From assembly GCA_021199595.1 (NCBI GenBank), contig JAJQHT010000282.1:1-7593 (forward strand): a stretch of 7,593 nucleotides of DNA, read 5' to 3'. The position numbers were made by a program, and so were the translations under genes. Under the pieces are notes generated by a model. It ran no database searches and was not told the origin of the DNA. It worked only from the letters and a program-made list of their open reading frames with translations. The first letter of the stretch is position 1. Every line of letters starts with the position of its first letter. Of this stretch, positions 5,506 to 7,593 are shown piece by piece. Origin of the DNA: Oscillospiraceae bacterium (GTDB lineage Bacteria; Bacillota; Clostridia; Oscillospirales; Oscillospiraceae).

Positions 5506-6324
5506 TTACATTTTTTCCATTGGTTGAAGCCTGTCAAGATAAACATTAACCCACCCAGCGAAAAATAGAATATACAGAGAGCAGTACATCCAGAAAAGGG
5601 AGACGATGACAAAGGCCATGCTCCCATAGACGGAAAAGAGCTGAAATCGCTCCACTGCCCAAGAATAGACCTGGGAAAACAGAAGCCAAACTACCGCACC
5701 GCCTATTGCACCGGGCAGAAGGCGGCGAAAGGGCAGCTTTCGTTCTGGCAGACGGCGGAACAGGAGCAGAGCCATGGCGGAGATGCCCGCCAAAAATACC
5801 GGGCAGCGCAGCCATGTCAGAAGATGGAACAGGCGGGAGAGAGCGGGATACCACAGCGCCGCCGCCCCCAGAAGCCGCCGCCCGAAAAACAGAAGGATCA
5901 GCTCCCCAACGGTGAGCAGCGCCAAAAGACCGGTATAGAAAGCGCCCAGCAAACGTTGCCGGAGACTGCCGTTTCGGCGAGAGCTGTCGCCGTCGTAAAT
6001 ATGGCCGATGCCGCCCATCAGGGCGGAAAGAAATTTTCCGCCGCTCCAAAGCTCCGCCGCGAGGCCGAAGCCTACTGCGGCAGCGGAGCTGTCGTAGATG
6101 TCCGTCGCGATGAGAGCCATCAGCCGCTGGAATGGTTCCGGGGTATAGCCCAGAAGAACGTTCAAAAGCTGCTGCTGGGAGATAGATGTGTAGGGCAGCA
6201 GAGACAAAAACAGCATAGCCAACGGCCAAAGGGAGAGAAACAGGTAGTAGGCCCCGCTGGTGGCGTAAAGCCCCAGCCTGGCCGCAGAAAGAGACTGGGC
6301 AAACGCCTTGAGCTTATCCTTCAT
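5506..6324 (-). CDS. yihY: YihY/UPF0761 family integral membrane protein
   Basis: This is a polytopic inner-membrane protein of the YihY family, once wrongly called ribonuclease BN; its molecular function is unknown. From the ATG at 6324 it has 272 residues with about six hydrophobic segments (near 22-44, 82-100, 126-150, 170-190, 203-222 and 233-258). Family signatures are AYYLFLSLWPLAMLFLSLL (25-43), ELWSGGKFLSALMGGIGHIY (91-110) and the C-terminal YGSMAFVIVSLFWMYCS stretch (233-249). The open frame continues upstream to 6567, but that extension would overlap the divergent aminotransferase gene. A G7 ribosome-binding tract (6335-6341) and a TATACT -10 box (6352-6357) also lie inside it, so the start is set at 6324; a GTG one codon upstream is equally possible. 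No clear terminator separates its end from the hydrogenase-operon promoter 50 bases downstream, so some read-through is possible. Confidence 0.88.
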   Translation of the reverse strand: MKDKLKAFAQSLSAARLGLYATSGAYYLFLSLWPLAMLFLSLLPYTSISQQQLLNVLLGYTPEPFQRLMALIATDIYDSSAAAVGFGLAAELWSGGKFLSALMGGIGHIYDGDSSRRNGSLRQRLLGAFYTGLLALLTVGELILLFFGRRLLGAAALWYPALSRLFHLLTWLRCPVFLAGISAMALLLFRRLPERKLPFRRLLPGAIGGAVVWLLFSQVYSWAVERFQLFSVYGSMAFVIVSLFWMYCSLYILFFAGWVNVYLDRLQPMEKM

Positions 6325-6351
6325 CACACCGATTCCCCCCCTATAGGATTT

Positions 6352-6380
6352 AGTATACGCGGAGGAGGAGCGGGAAACCA
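6352..6380 (-). promoter_or_regulatory. Candidate yihY promoter
   Basis: On the minus strand TATACT (6352-6357) is a 5-of-6 match to the -10 consensus, with the predicted start near 6345, immediately before the G7 ribosome-binding tract. The hexamer 17 bases upstream (TGGTTT, 6375-6380) is a poor -35 match, so the promoter would be weak or activator-dependent. Confidence 0.35.
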
Positions 6381-6439
6381 TAGGAAAAACATGGAGATCG
6401 GAACCGCGATAGAAAACAGGATAAAACAGAAGGAAGGAT

Positions 6440-6467
6440 TTCACAATAGGGAAAAATGTGCTACAAT
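6440..6467 (+). promoter_or_regulatory. Candidate aminotransferase promoter
   Basis: TTCACA (6440-6445) and, after 16 bases, TACAAT (6462-6467) with an extended -10 TG at 6459-6460. Transcription would start near 6474, about 23 bases before the ATG. The heptamer ACAATAG occurs twice, 20 bases apart (6443-6449 and 6463-6469), overlapping both boxes. Confidence 0.5.
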
Positions 6468-6496
6468 AGACAAAACAGTACCACAGGAGAAGAAAA

Positions 6497-7593
6497 ATGC
6501 AGAAGCTATCGCAGCGCACGTCGGAGTTTACTGATTCGGTCATTCGGCGCATGACGCGTATTTCCAATCAATACGGGGCGGTGAATTTGTCTCAGGGATT
6601 CCCGGATTTTGACCCGCCGAAGGCGATTTTAGATCGGCTGGCGGAGGTGAGCTGGGAGGATTTTCACCAGTATTCTACCACCTGGGGGGCGCAGAATCTG
6701 CGGGAGGCTCTGGCGGAAAAACAGTCCCGCTATATGGGCCTGCCCATCGACCCAAACGAGAATATCGTCGTCACCTGCGGCAGCACGGAGGCCATGATGG
6801 CCGCTATGATGTCTGTGGCAAACCCGGGGGACAAGGTTATTATATTTTCCCCCTTCTATGAAAATTATGGAGCGGACACCGTTCTGTCCGGGGCGGAGCC
6901 TATCTATGTGCCCCTGACGCCCCCGGATTTCGGCTTTGACCCGGAGGTGTTGGAGGATGCTTTCCGCCAGAGGCCAAAGGCCCTGGTGCTGTGTAACCCA
7001 TCCAATCCCAGCGGCAAGGTGTTCACCCGTCAGGAGTTGGAGCTTATTGCCAGCCTTGCGGCGAAGTATGACGCCTATGTTATTACGGACGAGGTGTATG
7101 AGCATATTGTCTATGAACCATATGAGCACATTTATTTTGCCTCTCTGCCGGGAATGTGGGAGCGAACTATCTCATGCTCAAGTCTATCCAAGACCTTCTC
7201 GATTACCGGCTGGCGGCTGGGCTATACCATTGCCCCGCCGGAAATCACGGATCGCATCAAGAAGGTACACGATTTTCTAACGGTGGGCGCGGCGGCTCCA
7301 CTCCAGGAAGCAGTAATACCGGGACTTAAATTCGGCCCGGAATATTACGAACAGCTCCAGCGGGACTATACTCACCGCCGGGATCTTTTCGTGGATGGTC
7401 TGGATCGCATCGGTCTGGGGCATACCTTCCCCCAGGGAGCCTATTACATTCTGCTGGACATCGGAGAGTTTGGCTATGCCAGCGACCTGGAATTTTGCGA
7501 GACGCTTGCCCGGGATGTGGGCGTGGGGGCTGTTCCCGTTTCCAGCTTCTTCCGGGAGCCGGTGAATCACCTCATTCGCCTGCATTTCGCCAA
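6497..7593 (+). CDS. Class I/II PLP-dependent aminotransferase, C-terminus cut by window edge
   Basis: This is a fold-type I, pyridoxal-phosphate-dependent aminotransferase that moves an amino group between an amino acid and a 2-oxo acid in the cytosol. The 365 codons present run without a stop to the window end; the family is usually about 385-400 residues, so only the last 20-30 are missing. Key features are SQGFPDF near the N-terminus (32-38), CGSTEAM (94-100), NPSNPSGKV (167-175, with N170), the PLP-ring aspartate D198 and Y201 in TDEVYEHIVY, the Schiff-base lysine K232 in SLSKTFSITGWRLGY, the phosphate-binding R240, and the carboxylate-binding R361 near the end. The N-terminal 'NLSQGFPDF' resembles methionine/kynurenine/glutamine-transaminase-K-like and DapC-like members, but substrate cannot be assigned. 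AGGAGA (6485-6490) lies 6 bases before the ATG. It is transcribed divergently from yihY. Confidence 0.93.
   Translation, partial: MQKLSQRTSEFTDSVIRRMTRISNQYGAVNLSQGFPDFDPPKAILDRLAEVSWEDFHQYSTTWGAQNLREALAEKQSRYMGLPIDPNENIVVTCGSTEAMMAAMMSVANPGDKVIIFSPFYENYGADTVLSGAEPIYVPLTPPDFGFDPEVLEDAFRQRPKALVLCNPSNPSGKVFTRQELELIASLAAKYDAYVITDEVYEHIVYEPYEHIYFASLPGMWERTISCSSLSKTFSITGWRLGYTIAPPEITDRIKKVHDFLTVGAAAPLQEAVIPGLKFGPEYYEQLQRDYTHRRDLFVDGLDRIGLGHTFPQGAYYILLDIGEFGYASDLEFCETLARDVGVGAVPVSSFFREPVNHLIRLHFA

Noticed and set aside
5824..6534. 236-codon plus-strand open frame across yihY and the divergent promoter region
   Set aside because: The product is Gln/Arg/Lys-rich with no domain, runs antisense to the membrane segments of yihY, and crosses the aminotransferase promoter and start.
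6325..6567. 81-residue N-terminal extension of the yihY frame
   Set aside because: It would overlap the aminotransferase start and contains the yihY -10 box and ribosome-binding tract. Family members begin close to the MKDKLKAF position.
6629..7129. Minus-strand open frame inside the aminotransferase
   Set aside because: It is antisense to the continuous class I/II aminotransferase frame, which has all PLP-binding motifs.

Overview
The window looks like chromosomal DNA from an anaerobic, fermentative Firmicute, most likely a gut-type clostridium of the Oscillospiraceae/Ruminococcaceae kind. The reasons are GC-rich coding regions with AT-rich intergenic gaps, strong Shine-Dalgarno sites, a CpI-like [FeFe] hydrogenase, a FeoA/FeoA/FeoB iron operon, and a UPF0761 (YihY) membrane protein. 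The lineage is inferred from gene content and style, not from a database match.

Layout, from right to left along the minus strand. A class I/II aminotransferase runs rightward (6497 to the window end, cut off about 20-30 residues short) and is divergent from yihY (6324 to 5506). Next, on the minus strand, is a two-gene redox operon. It has a strong extended -10 promoter (5427-5456), a flavoprotein fusing a NuoF-type 4Fe-4S domain to a GltD/NfnB-type FAD-NAD(P)H module (5345-3513, TTG start), and an overlapping [FeFe] hydrogenase catalytic subunit (3519-1798). A long hairpin terminator (1731-1771) closes it. Then comes a ferrous-iron transport operon on the same strand: feoA-like (1517-1302), feoA (1207-980) and the 5' 900 bases of feoB (902 to 1). 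Its control region (1543-1641) holds a candidate promoter and three short inverted repeats of the TTAGG-n4-CCTAA kind, as expected for a DtxR/IdeR-type iron-responsive repressor.

How the genes fit together: the hydrogenase-flavoprotein pair should couple NAD(P)H (and perhaps ferredoxin) to H2 through a chain of several Fe-S clusters. The neighbouring Feo system would import the Fe(II) such an iron-rich enzyme needs. The most interesting object is the compact hydrogenase partner: it lacks the NuoF flavin/NADH core and the NuoE-like subunit of the trimeric bifurcating hydrogenases, and carries a GltD/NfnB-like module instead. I see no CRISPR array, tRNA, rRNA, insertion sequence or prophage gene. 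No gene-free stretch exceeds 300 bases; the longest (1518-1797, 280 bases) is filled by the feo control region and the hydrogenase terminator.
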